The position numbers and the translations under genes are program-made. DNA of 64,000 nucleotides from Steinernema hermaphroditum. Lineage: Eukaryota > Nematoda > Chromadorea > Rhabditida > Steinernematidae. This document shows, one piece after another, positions 1-11,045 of this stretch (the stretch's first letter is position 1; each line of letters starts with the position of its first letter). The stretch is taken from assembly GCA_030435675.1 (NCBI GenBank), contig CM059624.1, forward strand, positions 13,974,769 to 14,038,768, read 5' to 3'. A model generated the notes under the pieces. The model worked only from the letters and a program-made list of their open reading frames with translations. It was not told the DNA's origin and did no database searches.

Positions 1-1519
1 TGCATACCGCATCCCGATAAGCTACTGGACTTCATGTTTTTTTGGTTCCGACGATTTTTGTTCCAAAAGTGAACAGTGCACTGTCCAGGAATCTCGATCA
101 CAACCGCCAAGCAAAGTGAAGCTGATCAGAAGGACAAAATTGAAGTTCGTGGAAAAAATTGAGCGACTTTAACCCTCGCTGTCTGCGTTATTATATAGTT
201 TTTTTATGACACATTCATACTGTGTGTTTCTTTTCACAAAGTAAGGAGCAAAAAATTTGAGTAAGGAGCAAAAAAAATGATGTGGTTGACATACAACGGT
301 ATAAATGCTAAAACTCTTAAGCCAAACGGCGATAATAAGCCTTCTCGACAAATTGTTGCAAGGGGAAGCTGCTAACAAAGACGAAGGGAGGGAAGGAAGA
401 AGGAAGATTAGCTCGATTGGAAGAGAGATCCTCTGCCTATTATCCATGTATTATCCATGGCAAGGCGTAATTTCTATGCTTCTTGAAATAAAGCCGTTGT
501 GTTCCGAGGCGGCGAATGACGCAAGTATTATCCTCAAAAAAATGAAGGTCATTTCAAAACAAACATTCTATAACGTTAAGATGGCATGATGCTCAACATT
601 TTAAAAGATAAAATGCAATTCGTTACATATAACACGTTGATGCGCGAGCTTTCAAAAATGAATACCATGTAATCTCAATGTTTTGTGGTAACCGTATTCG
701 CATGTACAGTGAGAGAATCGAGGGTTTGGTTTCTGGAAGAAGAAGTTTCTGGAAGCATACCTTCTTTAAGAGCATATCGTGTTTGACCGTTTTCTATGTC
801 CACAGGACATAAAAGAAAAAAAACTTAGAAAGATGGTAAAAGCGACAAAACTGACAAGATTACCGTATCTCTTAAGTGGCGTCAAAGACATCGCGCCAGG
901 AGAGCTTGCAATTGCAGAGAATACAATGAGCTATGACATATGACTTTAACCCCCATTCATCGACGAAATCTATCACTACATTGCTAAAATCTGGCACGTG
1001 TCAAATTCTGGGCAGAAATTATTTGCTCGTTTTGGACAAAAAAACACGCGAAAATGATCAGGGAATAATGCTTCGATTATAAGAGGAATTGAGGCTTCCA
1101 ACGCGCACTAGGCTTGGCGCTAAATACTGAAAGATCCCGGTACAAAGGTCCATAAGGAACATCCCGTAAATGTTTGTTCTTTTTTGATAGTCATCCTCTC
1201 TTTTTGGACATGTTGAGACGATGTGTGTGGCGGAGGTTTTAAGTCTGAATGTGCAAATATGTTTCAGTGTAGTATATAGTATATATGATAGTGTGATGAT
1301 GATGTTATACAAATCGGATATCTCGTCGGTTATGATATGAGCTGTGTTGATTATGATACTTCTTTCATAGCTCTCCTACCAGCTGACACCGGCAACACTG
1401 ATCAAACACAAAAATCCCAAACTTTTTTCATAACCACCGATCTCAACAAGGCCTGGAACGTCCCGTCACGACGGTCCTTTGTTTTTGAAGAAACGTCAAG
1501 AACAAAAATCGCAACTCAC
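1..1519. other. no gene recognised; probably PKC intron
   Basis: Low-complexity, AT-rich sequence with only short open frames and no recognisable protein similarity. The next expected exon of the PKC-like gene would begin with the codons after Ile-Trp at the end of the C2 exon; I do not see it here, so this stretch is most likely part of that gene's next intron. Confidence 0.4.
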
Positions 1520-4500
1520 CCAAATGTCATTGTTGGTGGCGATTTTGAGATCATCGAAAGGAATGCGACAGTTGGCGACGAAGTCGTCTGGCGGAAGGGC
1601 GCAGTCATGGAACACCGTGAACCCGAGGACCTTTCCGTTGTGCACCTCGGTCTCGTAGTCCTCATTCCACACGGGAGTGTCCGTCTTCGGACGCGTCAAC
1701 GTCTGTCCGATGTGGTACTCGTCGCAGTCGACGTTCACGTACGAGTCGAGCTGAACCGTCTGGTCTGAGTTGATGTTGAACCTAAAAAGTTGATTGAGTG
1801 GGAGGTCGCGAAACGTGCAAGTGCAGGTGAACGGCGTTGCTAAGTGGAACGCTAAGTGCTAATTAGGACGAGGTCGGCACACCAAGTGCAACGCGGAAAT
1901 TGAATGTTAATTTTTAATGGAATAAACGTTCTTTGTGAGAAAGGACATGGGGAAGCGCCGGCGACGACGTGTGCGGATCGCGGGAGAATGGCGCTTGAAA
2001 TTGATTAGTTGCCTGACGAGTCATAGTACACAAACGTTTGCGACGGATATTGTGATCAAACATATATACTGCGGGATAGAGAAAAATAGATAATCGCCAA
2101 AAGAGCATTCTTATGCGTGCTTTAAGAGAATCAAACCCCATATTTCAAATACTAAGAAGTTTACTGCTATTTTCTTTACAAAAATATAATTTCACGATTC
2201 AGTTGCACCGTTTAGTTAATAAATCCATCACAAACCCAGTATAACTAAAGTTCACGTTGCTAAGACACTTGAGTACCAGCTAGTTCTGTATTTTGGCTAC
2301 AAGAATTTGACAACTAGAAGTGAATGTTCACGACTCAAGTACCCGATTCCAGCTTAAAACTAAAGCACCAGTTTTATTACGAGATATTACGGGATAGAGC
2401 AAAATAACTGATTGCCAAAAGAGCTCACAATCATTTTAGACTCAAAAATAGAAGTTGTGCTCACAAAAATGGCATCAGAATCGATTGTCGTGTTTAAAAC
2501 GAGGGAATTCAATAAATATGTGAGGATTACGTTATGTAAACCATACAAGGAGACCAACGATGTGTTGTTTACAGTGATAATGATAAAATCCACCACCGCA
2601 ATCGATTGGTTAGGCTGTGTGTAACGAAAACAAAAGATCATTTGCCGTGATAAGGAGGCAGGAAGCCTTCCCAAGTAGCTTTTCACTTTCACCTTCTTCA
2701 TGTTTCAGACCCACAGTGTTGAAAAAGAGTGCATCGGGAAATTGCCTTGGCCCACTTGGATGTACTTTATAAAACAGTGCAGATTATGAAATTCCGTCGC
2801 ACCCAGGGGGTTCGTGTCAAGACCGTAAACATTCCACCACAATCGGCTAGGTTCCGCCGGGTACAATCATAACAAAGAGAACGGAAATGATTGTTTGTGA
2901 GATAAGGGAAGAAGCTGTTGGTCGGTTCAAAGTATGCACTCCGCTTTCTTCAAAGCGTCACAAGCAGGCTCCACAAGCAGAAATTTAGAGAACAGACAAA
3001 GGTTGTGGATTTAACGATCAAAAATGTTTCAAATATAAGTTTTCGATGATTGTGTGCATGCAGTGGCTATAAAGGGAAGGGCAGCTTAGATCGCCCCAAA
3101 AATGAAAACTCAGTTGTGATTTGTCATATACACACAAAGTCCAGTTCATAGGCATCTGAATCGGGACACTGCAAAATAAATGAGCACCAAATGAGCCCAT
3201 GCATGTTGTAAGAGAGCCACTGCAATGACAGCATTCAAAGCGCTTTCAAAGCTTTCAACTTCAAAGGCAACATCTCAAGAGCAGCGGAACCCAACCGTTC
3301 CTTCTACGACGAATTCTGCCGTGTTTGCAACGAAAACAAAAATGCAGAGTTAAGTTTATAAGTAACGTTAAAGGACGTTGGATCACCGTCAAAAACAAAA
3401 TTCTAAAGTCACATGTGACCTTTGAAAATCTCAAAAATATTGCCACAATTCACTCTATCATGTCTGCTTGTTCATGCAGTCGCCCTTCTCGAGGTAAATC
3501 AGCAGCCACTATGTTAAACAACTGCACACTTTTTATAGGCATTTCAAACATAAGTACATGCTTGTTTCATACTTTGACACCCATCTTATTGACCGTTTTA
3601 TACACTAATGTACAAAAATAAAGTTACTCTCGAATTTTGTAAATCACCGTAAATACCATAAAAACCTGCTCTGGTCTCAGCATTTTGTTAATTAGGATCC
3701 AAAAGTGAGTAATAAGTTCATTGAGTGTTACTATTATTTGAAGGGAAGTCTGAGGCAATTCTGCAAAAATTGCACTGCAAATTGCAATTGCAAATTGCAG
3801 AAGACGGAAATGTAGCCATGTAGCAGAAGCCAGACACCGTGAAACACTAGCTACCTGGAAGTCTACCTGATCTCAGAAAATTGCTAAATTTAGAAGCTCG
3901 AAACATGAAAGACTTTTTCCGCCAAGCACCGCGTCATGTCAGTACAGCGAATCGCGTGTTCGTAACGCTATTTTGAGCGTTATCCTAACATAAAATTACG
4001 ACAATAAAAAGATATCGCGTGTCTACGGCACATGTCCGTTCTGGCGATAATGTTCTGACGATGATACTGTTCTATATATAACGCTGACATCAGATATATT
4101 CTAATTTGATCAACGAAGCGAACAGTGATGACACTGAAGCTTAAAGCTACTCAAAATTCTTTCACAATTTATGATCATCACTCATTCGAGTGGTCCGTTT
4201 AGGGCAGCAGGCGAAATTAGGGCCAAGTACGGAGTTAAAGCGACCCCGACCGATTACAAAGCAAATGTGATCCGCATATCTAACTTTTGAAAAATCGACT
4301 TTTAGAACCACAGTGGAAAACATATGCTATTTTAGAGGTTCGAAAATACAAAGTTTAATTAGGATGCTGTAACTACACATCACCTAAAAAACGCTTGCAA
4401 AAATGAAATCCGATCCAATGGAACAATGAACCCTATGTAGATCTGACTTTTACAAAATGCACATTTAGAAACCGCGTCCAAAAATACAGATTACAGAAGA

Positions 4501-5055
4501 ATAGAAAATCCAAGAAAACTGGGAACCCTCTGTACGCCATCCAGAAATACAAAGTTTACAAAAATACAGAGTTCTATTTCTAAATTGTCCATGGATGTTG
4601 TAACTACGCACCAACTCGCACAAAAATTAGATCCAATCCAAGAAAACTATGCACCCTGAAACCATAATTCACCAACTTCTCCATCGCAAGATTACACTCA
4701 ACCGTCAACCAACCGGACAAAAATACAGATTTCCAAAGTTAAATTTCTTAATTGTCCAGGAATGTTATAACCACACATTATTAAAAAATTGTACAAAAAT
4801 GAGATGAAATCCTGCTATAAAATCCTACCGAAAACTATGCAACCTGAAACCAAAATTCGCCAACTTCCCCATCACTAGATTGCACTAAACCATCACTTTA
4901 TTGGATTACCCTTTAAGGACACTTCTGCAGTCTTTCCAACGCCGCACTCAAGGACCCTAAATTAGAAAAGAAAATTACCGTTTTGACCACTCGGTGGGCC
5001 GGAGGTCGCGGGCCTCCACCACCCGGATCTTGGCGGTTCCGTTGAAAATGGTCAT
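1520..5055 (-). CDS. pkc-1: novel-type protein kinase C, 5' two coding exons (partial)
   Basis: Exons (minus strand) are 5055-4979 and 1781-1520, encoding the first 113 residues. Exon 1 starts at an ATG and reads M-T-I-F-N-G-T-A-K-I-R-V-V-E-A-R-D-L-R-P-T, the beta-strand start of the N-terminal C2 domain of PKC-epsilon/eta and nematode PKC-1. It ends in a phase-2 Arg codon completed by exon 2. Exon 2 supplies the rest of the domain, including SYVNVDCDEYHIGQT, KTDTPVWNEDY, VFHDCALPPDDFVANCRI and the end NDIW, after which family members continue V-D-L-E-P. Novel PKCs are diacylglycerol-activated Ser/Thr kinases; PKC-1 promotes neuropeptide release in C. elegans. C1 and kinase domains are outside the window. 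Both splice junctions have GT/AG. The 3.2 kb intron is long compared with other introns here. PKC-epsilon identity is firm; the symbol is by analogy. Confidence 0.9.
2555..3215. repeat. dispersed repeat block A, copy 1
   Basis: Diverged direct copy of 9285-9925. Shared landmarks in the same order are GATGTGTTGTTTACAGTGA, CGCAATCGATTGGTTAGG, TGTGTAACGAAAACAAAAGA, the GTAAACATTCCACCACAAT region, and the ATCTGA and GAGCACC/AAGGAG end region. Small indels separate the copies. No coding potential is evident. Confidence 0.75.
4365..4905. repeat. degenerate tandem repeats of about 180-220 bp
   Basis: Units share the motif (A/C)(A/G)GAATGTT(A)TAACCACACA or close variants at about 4365, 4590 and 4763. 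They also share the motif AAAACTATGCA(C/A)CCTGAAACC, followed by a CAACTTC(T/C)CCATC-type string at about 4645 and 4830. Divergence is high. Confidence 0.6.
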
Positions 5056-5650
5056 TTGCGGAAGAATTTGTCGCTAGAAGAGGCTGGAAGCGTCTCTCCT
5101 CTGTCCTCTCAGCTGTTGTCCTCACTCAACACATCTTCCACCTCTCGACGCGTTGTCCTATCTGTTGTTGTTGTTGTTGTTGTTGTCTTGGGCAGGGCCG
5201 CACGTTCCTCGAATGGCTGCTGGTCCTGCAATGACGAGAGGCTCGGCGCCGAAATTATGTACAACATCATCCGCGACGACGCGACGAATAATCTTAATTG
5301 AAATCTTCTTCTCTCTTCGGAGAGTGCGCCGCCGTTGTCGTCGTTGTCGTCGTCGGAGTGCCCTCCGCCGTCGCCGCCGCCGCAAGGCCCGGCCGAATGA
5401 TCAATTCTTGGCGCGGCGAGACCCTTTAGGCGGTGAGCCGGTGGTGCCGCCACCGCCACCGCCGCCGCCGGACTGGGGAGAAGACCGCCAAGAAGACTTG
5501 GACAGCGCACGCCCAAAACAATATCTCCCTCGCGCGCACGCGCATATGCCGCGCCTTCTCGATTTCTCCCAGGCTCCCGACGCGAGAATAATGAGCTCAC
5601 GTGAGCCAACTCCTAATGGGATCAATAGTGAATAACAGCGAAATACATGC
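5056..5650 (-). promoter_or_regulatory. GC-rich island upstream of the PKC start
   Basis: Contains a (TTG)n run at 5163-5186, CGTCGT and CCGCCG tracts, and CGCGCACGCG near 5533. It is far richer in CpG than the flanks and lies immediately 5' of the PKC-like ATG, so it is probably promoter and 5' UTR. Its distal 90 bp (about 5548-5635) resemble 10675-10755. The transcription start cannot be placed from sequence alone. Confidence 0.45.
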
Positions 5651-6289
5651 AGGGGGTGAGAAGGAATGTTCCAGGTATCAATGCGATCTCCAGCTGGAAA
5701 AATTGTGAACCTCTTATCCAACACATAGACTATGATCTACCGTATACTTATGAAAAGCTAGGACCATGAATTCGAATTCTCGAAAGTGGAAGCCCCTGAA
5801 TCTGATGGAGCGCTCTTGTTTTGGGCTCAATCTTATAACCCATGGATTCAGAGTTCGAAATGGAGTCCTCCCGTAGTGGATTTTAACTCTCAAACAAATG
5901 AAAACAAATCTAATTTTTACAAAAATAGGCAAGTGGTCGAATAGCAGCGAAATGCGTAGCAAAAGTTAAGAAGAAATTCATTTTTGGAAAAAACTGCGTA
6001 TCAGTATAATCTCCCCCTGAGCAAAAATCAGAAAATCTCACAATTCCGGGTATAAACATTCAAAAATCGGAACAGAATTTTGAGTTTTAACGTACGTTTA
6101 TTTACGGACTTAAAATTAGAAATGGAGTCTAGTCGGTCTTTCAACATCTCTACAAAAATGGGTGGTCGAAATACACAGTAGAAGTTAAGGAGCAATACAT
6201 TTTTGGGAAATGCTCTGCGTATAAGTACGATCTCCTCTTAAGTAAAAATCGGAACACAATTTTGGGTTTGAACGTACATTTACCCGTCG

Positions 6290-6415
6290 ACTTAGAGTTC
6301 AAATGAAGTTCCACGGAAGTTCAGTTGAGCTGCCGATGCTAAGATCTTTGGACAAGACGACTAATTGTCGGGCATTAGAAGTGCCACCACGTGATGCTTG
6401 AAGATAAAACTTCTA
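6290..6415. repeat. 125-bp direct repeat, copy 1
   Basis: Close match to 6655-6780. Both begin TTTACCCGTCGACT and include GAAGTTCCACGGAAGTTCAG, CTAATTGTCGGGCATTAGAA and GTGCCACCACGTGATGCT. A third partial start (TTTACCCGTCGACGTAGAG) lies at about 7113. Confidence 0.85.
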
Positions 6416-6654
6416 AGTTGGCTCCGACTCGAAGATGACTGGCTCTAACCGCCTGGATGGCTCTACTCTGATACTGTCTCCAGCCGAAGCTAGGAAAAGA
6501 TCGATATAAACGGTGTGAGTATTACGGCGCAATATGGGACGTCCTGTACGGCGTAATACCGTAGATCCGGGACGATAAATCATGAATCAGCAGGATATCT
6601 TCGTTAAAATCCAGATAATGACGCAAAAATTTGAGTTATTAAATCATTAATGCG

Positions 6655-6780
6655 CGTTTACCCGTCGACTATGAGTTCAAACGAAGTTCCACGGAAGTTC
6701 AGTTGAGCTGTCGATGTTAACATCTTTGGACAAGGCGACTAATTGTCGGGCATTAGAAGTGCCACCACGTGATGCTCAAG
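6655..6780. repeat. 125-bp direct repeat, copy 2
   Basis: Second copy of the repeat at 6290-6415, at roughly 90% identity by eye, starting 365 bp downstream of the first. Confidence 0.85.
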
Positions 6781-8404
6781 CTCACCAAAACTTCTAAGCC
6801 GGCACTGCCAGCCGAACCGAAAAAGGCTGGCTCTCAGCTCCGATCGCTGTGCGAGATTCAAAACGATTCAGTTACTGCTCTACTAGGATACAGTTCCCAG
6901 CTCAAGGTAGGACAAGATCAACGTCAGCTTTGTGGTTTGTGTTTCTCCTCTTGCTTATATGAGACCCATATATCTAGACCCACAGTACGATATCTTCTTG
7001 AAAACCATCCAAATAGAGTTCCAAAAATTTGCAAAATACAGACCCGGAACGATATATCGTAGAATCATGAAAGCTTCAGACATAGATCCACGATTGCACT
7101 GTTGAGCTTAAATTTACCCGTCGACGTAGAGCTTAAATGAAGTTCAATTCTGCCCTCTATCTTGGCGATTTTTGGAGCGGTGAGACAAACTGAGCCAAAC
7201 GGAACCAGTGGACGAACTCTAACACTCCAACGACGAAATTGCCTCTGAGAAGATTAACGAAAGAAGTTGAGCGTATACAGACATATACATGACTCTTTTT
7301 TGGTATGGGTGGCAAAAGAAGGTCACCAAACGGGTGAAGCGTCCTATGTACGGCTCGGTATGGCCCACGTCGCTTTGGTGAAAGGGGCCAATTTTCGGAC
7401 TGCCATCAGAAATCTGAATTCGAAATCAGTGAACACGGCAGAGATGGTCCAAGCTTTGCAACATGGACCATGGGTGGGATGTACCATGAACAGGGCATAG
7501 GATGAACCATTGACCGAGAGAGGGATGAGAGTTTGGATCTCGGAAGGCATGGACAGGAGGAGATCATACATTTTTACTTTCCGATACAAACAAAATAGGG
7601 GTGATATTCTAAAAGTTCATTCTAAGTTTTATGACACCTCGGTCTCAGTCTAGGCTCTTACCACTCCAATGTCAAAAACAAAAAATGGCATTTGATATGT
7701 AGTCGGACTTCTGGTTTGAATGCGATTTCTGATTGTTCTCGAAAGAGTTCTCTTTTTTTGTTTCTATTTCAATACAACACTCGAAGGATGTATGTCCGAT
7801 CTAGGATTTTCAGAGTGCTCACTTCGACACGAAAGCGACTTCTAAGAAACTCATTAAAAATATAGAGGACACAAGTGAGACAACAACGAAAAACAAACGC
7901 TAATGTCGTATAATATTAATAGATTTGTGCCAAGGACAGATGGAGAGATGGTTGCAAAAATTGTGGCGATGCATATGAATCTACTTGTGATTTAATGCAC
8001 CTGCTAGTCATTAAAAATGGAAGTGACTCACAGGTCGACCGGTCGCAAATGGGATCTATGATGTCTGATGATGTAGTCTCATAAAGGCTTATTTGCAGCG
8101 AAATAAAGTCGACCTCTCTCCGATTAAAACAGTGACCCCAAAAATGACAGATTTCAAAATGGAACACACTCTTAAAATCGGTCTAACTCGAACGATCTAC
8201 TTTGGCTATACCTCTAATTAACTTTGCTTCTGAGGTGGGCCGGTGGAATGTCTTCGATGACTTCGTATACGAGGTAAATGCTAGTGGTAAAGACACTCAT
8301 TTTCCCAGTAAATCTGTGGGAAATCGGTCGGTTTCTCATTGTGTCACACCGTTTCATACCGATTACTACCGGAGAAGTTACTTCCTCGCTTGTAACGTCC
8401 TTCA

Positions 8405-8840
8405 TGCGGACTCTAGCGCAAAAATTTTGTATACACCATGTATAAGAAGAGTTTCAAAAATTCAAGCGCCAAAAATGAAATATGTGTGGAAATTGCATGG
8501 ATCATCTGATTTGAGAAGAAGCGTGGTGAGCACAACTATGACTCGACACATTCAGAATAACCCATAGATTGTAACTGACCCTCCAATGTTAAGGTTGAGG
8601 ATGACTCATTCCTGGTACAGATTTACGTGGCTTACGCATCAAAGCGCTCCCTACGATGCTCAGTGCATCATATACAGGGTGTACCATAAATACTGTAAGT
8701 CGGCAAGCTTTTCAATTTATCTTGATTTTTTTTGCCTTTTTATGCCAAGTTATAAGCAGTTTTTCGACTTACAGTATTTATGGTACACACTGTACAGAAG
8801 ACTACTCAGTATCGGTAGATAGTCTTCAACGTTCAACGTC
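8405..8840. repeat. duplicated block B, copy 1 (carries a MITE)
   Basis: Matches 8860-9215 through CAAAAATGA(A/G)ATATGTGTGG, the GATTTGAGAAG region, CGCTCCCTACGATGCTC and GCATCATATAC. The match is interrupted by the MITE at 8675-8792 and resumes with AGAAGACTA. Confidence 0.8.
8675..8792. mobile_element. 118-bp Tc1/mariner-type MITE
   Basis: Near-perfect terminal inverted repeats of about 30 bp (CAGGGTGTACCATAAATACT... and its complement ...GTACACACTG) flank a T-rich centre. The element is bordered by TA on both sides, the Tc1/mariner target duplication. The paralogous block at 8860-9215 has a single uninterrupted TA at the same position. There is no transposase, so it is non-autonomous. Confidence 0.9.
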
Positions 8841-8859
8841 CAACGCAGACTGACCTCCG

Positions 8860-9215
8860 AAACGTGCACAAAAATTTTGTTGACACTTCTGACTCGAAGC
8901 ATGAACGCAAAAACTGACTTAAAAAAGAGAGCTATTAGATTAACTTATTGTCTGACACGAACTACGGTGTAACTAAAGGAAGAGCTGCAAAGATTCAAGC
9001 GTCACATTACAAAAATGAGATATGTGTGGAATCTGATTTGAGAAGCTGCGCCTCGACGCATTCGGAACCACCCATTTGACTGATCCTCCAAAGTTAACGT
9101 TGACAATCATTTCTGGTACAAATAGCGACTTACGCATTAGACCGCTCCCTACGATGCTCGACGCATCATATACAAAAGACTAATCAGCATGGTTAAATTA
9201 TGCGTTGCTCGTTGG
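8860..9215. repeat. duplicated block B, copy 2 (empty MITE site)
   Basis: Paralogue of 8405-8840. It reads GCATCATATACAAAAGACTA straight through the point where copy 1 carries the MITE. Confidence 0.8.
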
Positions 9216-9284
9216 ACCATCCTCTGGGTAAATTGCACATGCGAGATAAATAAAGAATTACCATGTGGAGTCCAAGCACTGAAC

Positions 9285-9925
9285 CACCGATGTGTTGTTT
9301 ACAGTGACAATGATAAGCCTTCCACCGCAATCGATTGGTTAGGTTGTGTGTAACGAAAACAAAAGATCGTTTGCCGTGATAAGGAGATAGGAAGTCGCTG
9401 GCTTTCTCAAGGCCTTATGATAAACCGGCCATTGCAAGTAGCCGAACGCCAAACTTTCGCCTTCTTCAGTTTGTAGATCCTTGGACCAATGCTGTTCAAA
9501 TAGAGTGCCTCGGCCCATTCGGATCTATTTCATAAACCAATGCAGATTACAAAATTTCGTCACACCCAGGCGGTTCGTGCCAAGACCGTAAACATTCCAC
9601 CACAATAGGCTAATAACATAACAAAGAGAACGGAAATGATTCTTTGTGAGATAAGGGAAGAAACTGTTGGTCGGTTTTGAAATTTAGAAAATGGACGAAG
9701 GTTGCGAATGGCCAAAATGTGAGCGAAGTCAAAGGTCAAAAATTTTTCAAATATAACTTTTTATTTTTATATGTCTATGTGTACATGCTGTGGATATCAT
9801 AAAGCAGAGCTTGGATCACTCAGGCAAAAATGAAAATTATTCGAACGTCAGTTGAGATTTGGTTTATATACGCCGGCTCCAATTCATAGGCATCTGAGTT
9901 CAAGGAGTTGCGAACTCAGCATGCC
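9285..9925. repeat. dispersed repeat block A, copy 2
   Basis: Second copy of the block at 2555-3215, in the same orientation and about 6.7 kb away. The first 130 bases are the best conserved. It suggests an old segmental duplication or a shared unclassified transposon. Confidence 0.75.
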
Positions 9926-10599
9926 AAAAATGGTATAAAAAATATCGATCGGGTTGGCGTGTTTACAACAAAAACAAAACTGTGATGGAGAGTTAAGCCG
10001 ATGAGTTTTCCATTCCACCACGTCCACCTGCACAGCATACCAGTGGCGATCAAAAAGAACGTGTCCCTTCGAAAAGTACGAATAATGAATTCCCCCAAAC
10101 ACACTGCAAATACATTCAAAGCGCTTAAGAAAGCTTTCAAATTGGAACTTCTTAAGGGCAACGACAACGAACAGTATACGACAAATTTTTTAAAAATCAC
10201 ATTCGTTCATCATTCTATGATGGATTAGAAGCTGATGCAAACTTTGACCAAAAAAATAAAAGCCACGAAAAAATTTTCTATGGGAAATATCGTAAGAATT
10301 GGATTCAAATCAAATCGCAAAGAAACATATCTGAGACATGTGTTTAGACTGTAAGCATAAAGAGCTCTGATTCCAAAGATTCCGCCTCAATTCATTGAAC
10401 AGGGATGTCTTTTTTCCAATTAGTACAAAGACATGTTTGGTTTTTCCTTGTTTTTCATCAAAAATTAGTCATGCTAAATAGGACTCTACATAAGGTCACT
10501 TCTGCAAAGACGAGAAATTCGTTGAATTTGGATGGCTTTTTTCTAAAAAGGACACCTTTGAAGGCATATTACCTCAATTCACTCCATTATCCTTATCTC

Positions 10600-11045
10600 A
10601 CGGAGCGCCTCCATACAACAGAACTGCCTTACCCCACCAGAAACCCACATCACTCCTCCCCGCACGCTCACACATATGCCGCGGCCTCTCCATTCCTCCC
10701 AGGCTCCCGCCGAGAAAATAATGAGCTCGCGCCAGTTCCTAATGGGATCGATGGTATTAGAGCACGGTTGGATTGAGGCGGTGGCGGCAGCGGGAGAGGT
10801 GCAGCGGCCCGAGAGGAGTCCGTCGGGGAAAACAAGCACGTCACGCGGTGTTTATTGGAGGTAGTGACGCCGACGGGGCGAAGAGGAAACTGCGGCGAGG
10901 GAGAAGACGCCGAGGACAAGTGGACTTTTGAAGGAAGGGGTCGACACACTGCGCCGACGATACAAAAGGCGACTGCTGATGAAATCACACGTTCGGCCGA
11001 GTGGCGCTCCGACGGCTGATTGGATGAATATGCGGACACGATCGA
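10600..11045. promoter_or_regulatory. GC-rich island resembling the PKC upstream island
   Basis: An isolated GC-rich patch inside AT-rich DNA. Its 10675-10755 part matches 5548-5635 (CATATGCCGCG..CTC, CTCCCAGGCTCCCG, AATAATGAGCTC, CTAATGGGATCGAT). The following 300 bp hold GGCGGCAGCGGG-like tracts with no recognisable protein. It could be an alternative upstream promoter or 5' exon of the PKC gene, or a dispersed repeat. Confidence 0.3.

Larger units (their letters stand above)
1782..4978 (-). other. intron 1 of the PKC-like gene
   Basis: Long AT-rich intron holding a block repeated near 9.3-9.9 kb, degenerate tandem repeats at 4.36-4.90 kb, and about 15 copies of CAAAAAT, all on the plus strand (antisense to the gene). 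I see no further exon in it. Confidence 0.6.
5651..10600. other. gene-poor, repeat-rich stretch
   Basis: No credible coding exon was found on either strand; the open frames are short and unrelated to anything I recognise. The stretch contains repeat block A copy 2, the 6.3/6.66 kb duplication, the 8.4/8.9 kb duplication with its MITE, and many CAAAAAT heptamers. Confidence 0.5.

Noticed and set aside
3766..3800. Near-perfect palindrome CTGCAAATTGCAATTGCAAA...
   Set aside because: Two central mismatches and simple AT-rich composition; no repeat or gene context to make it meaningful.
5153..5635. Long open frames on both strands through the GC-rich island
   Set aside because: They consist of Arg/Pro/Gly/Leu runs created by CGT, CCG and TTG tracts, and conflict with each other and with the PKC first exon; no domain or splice support.
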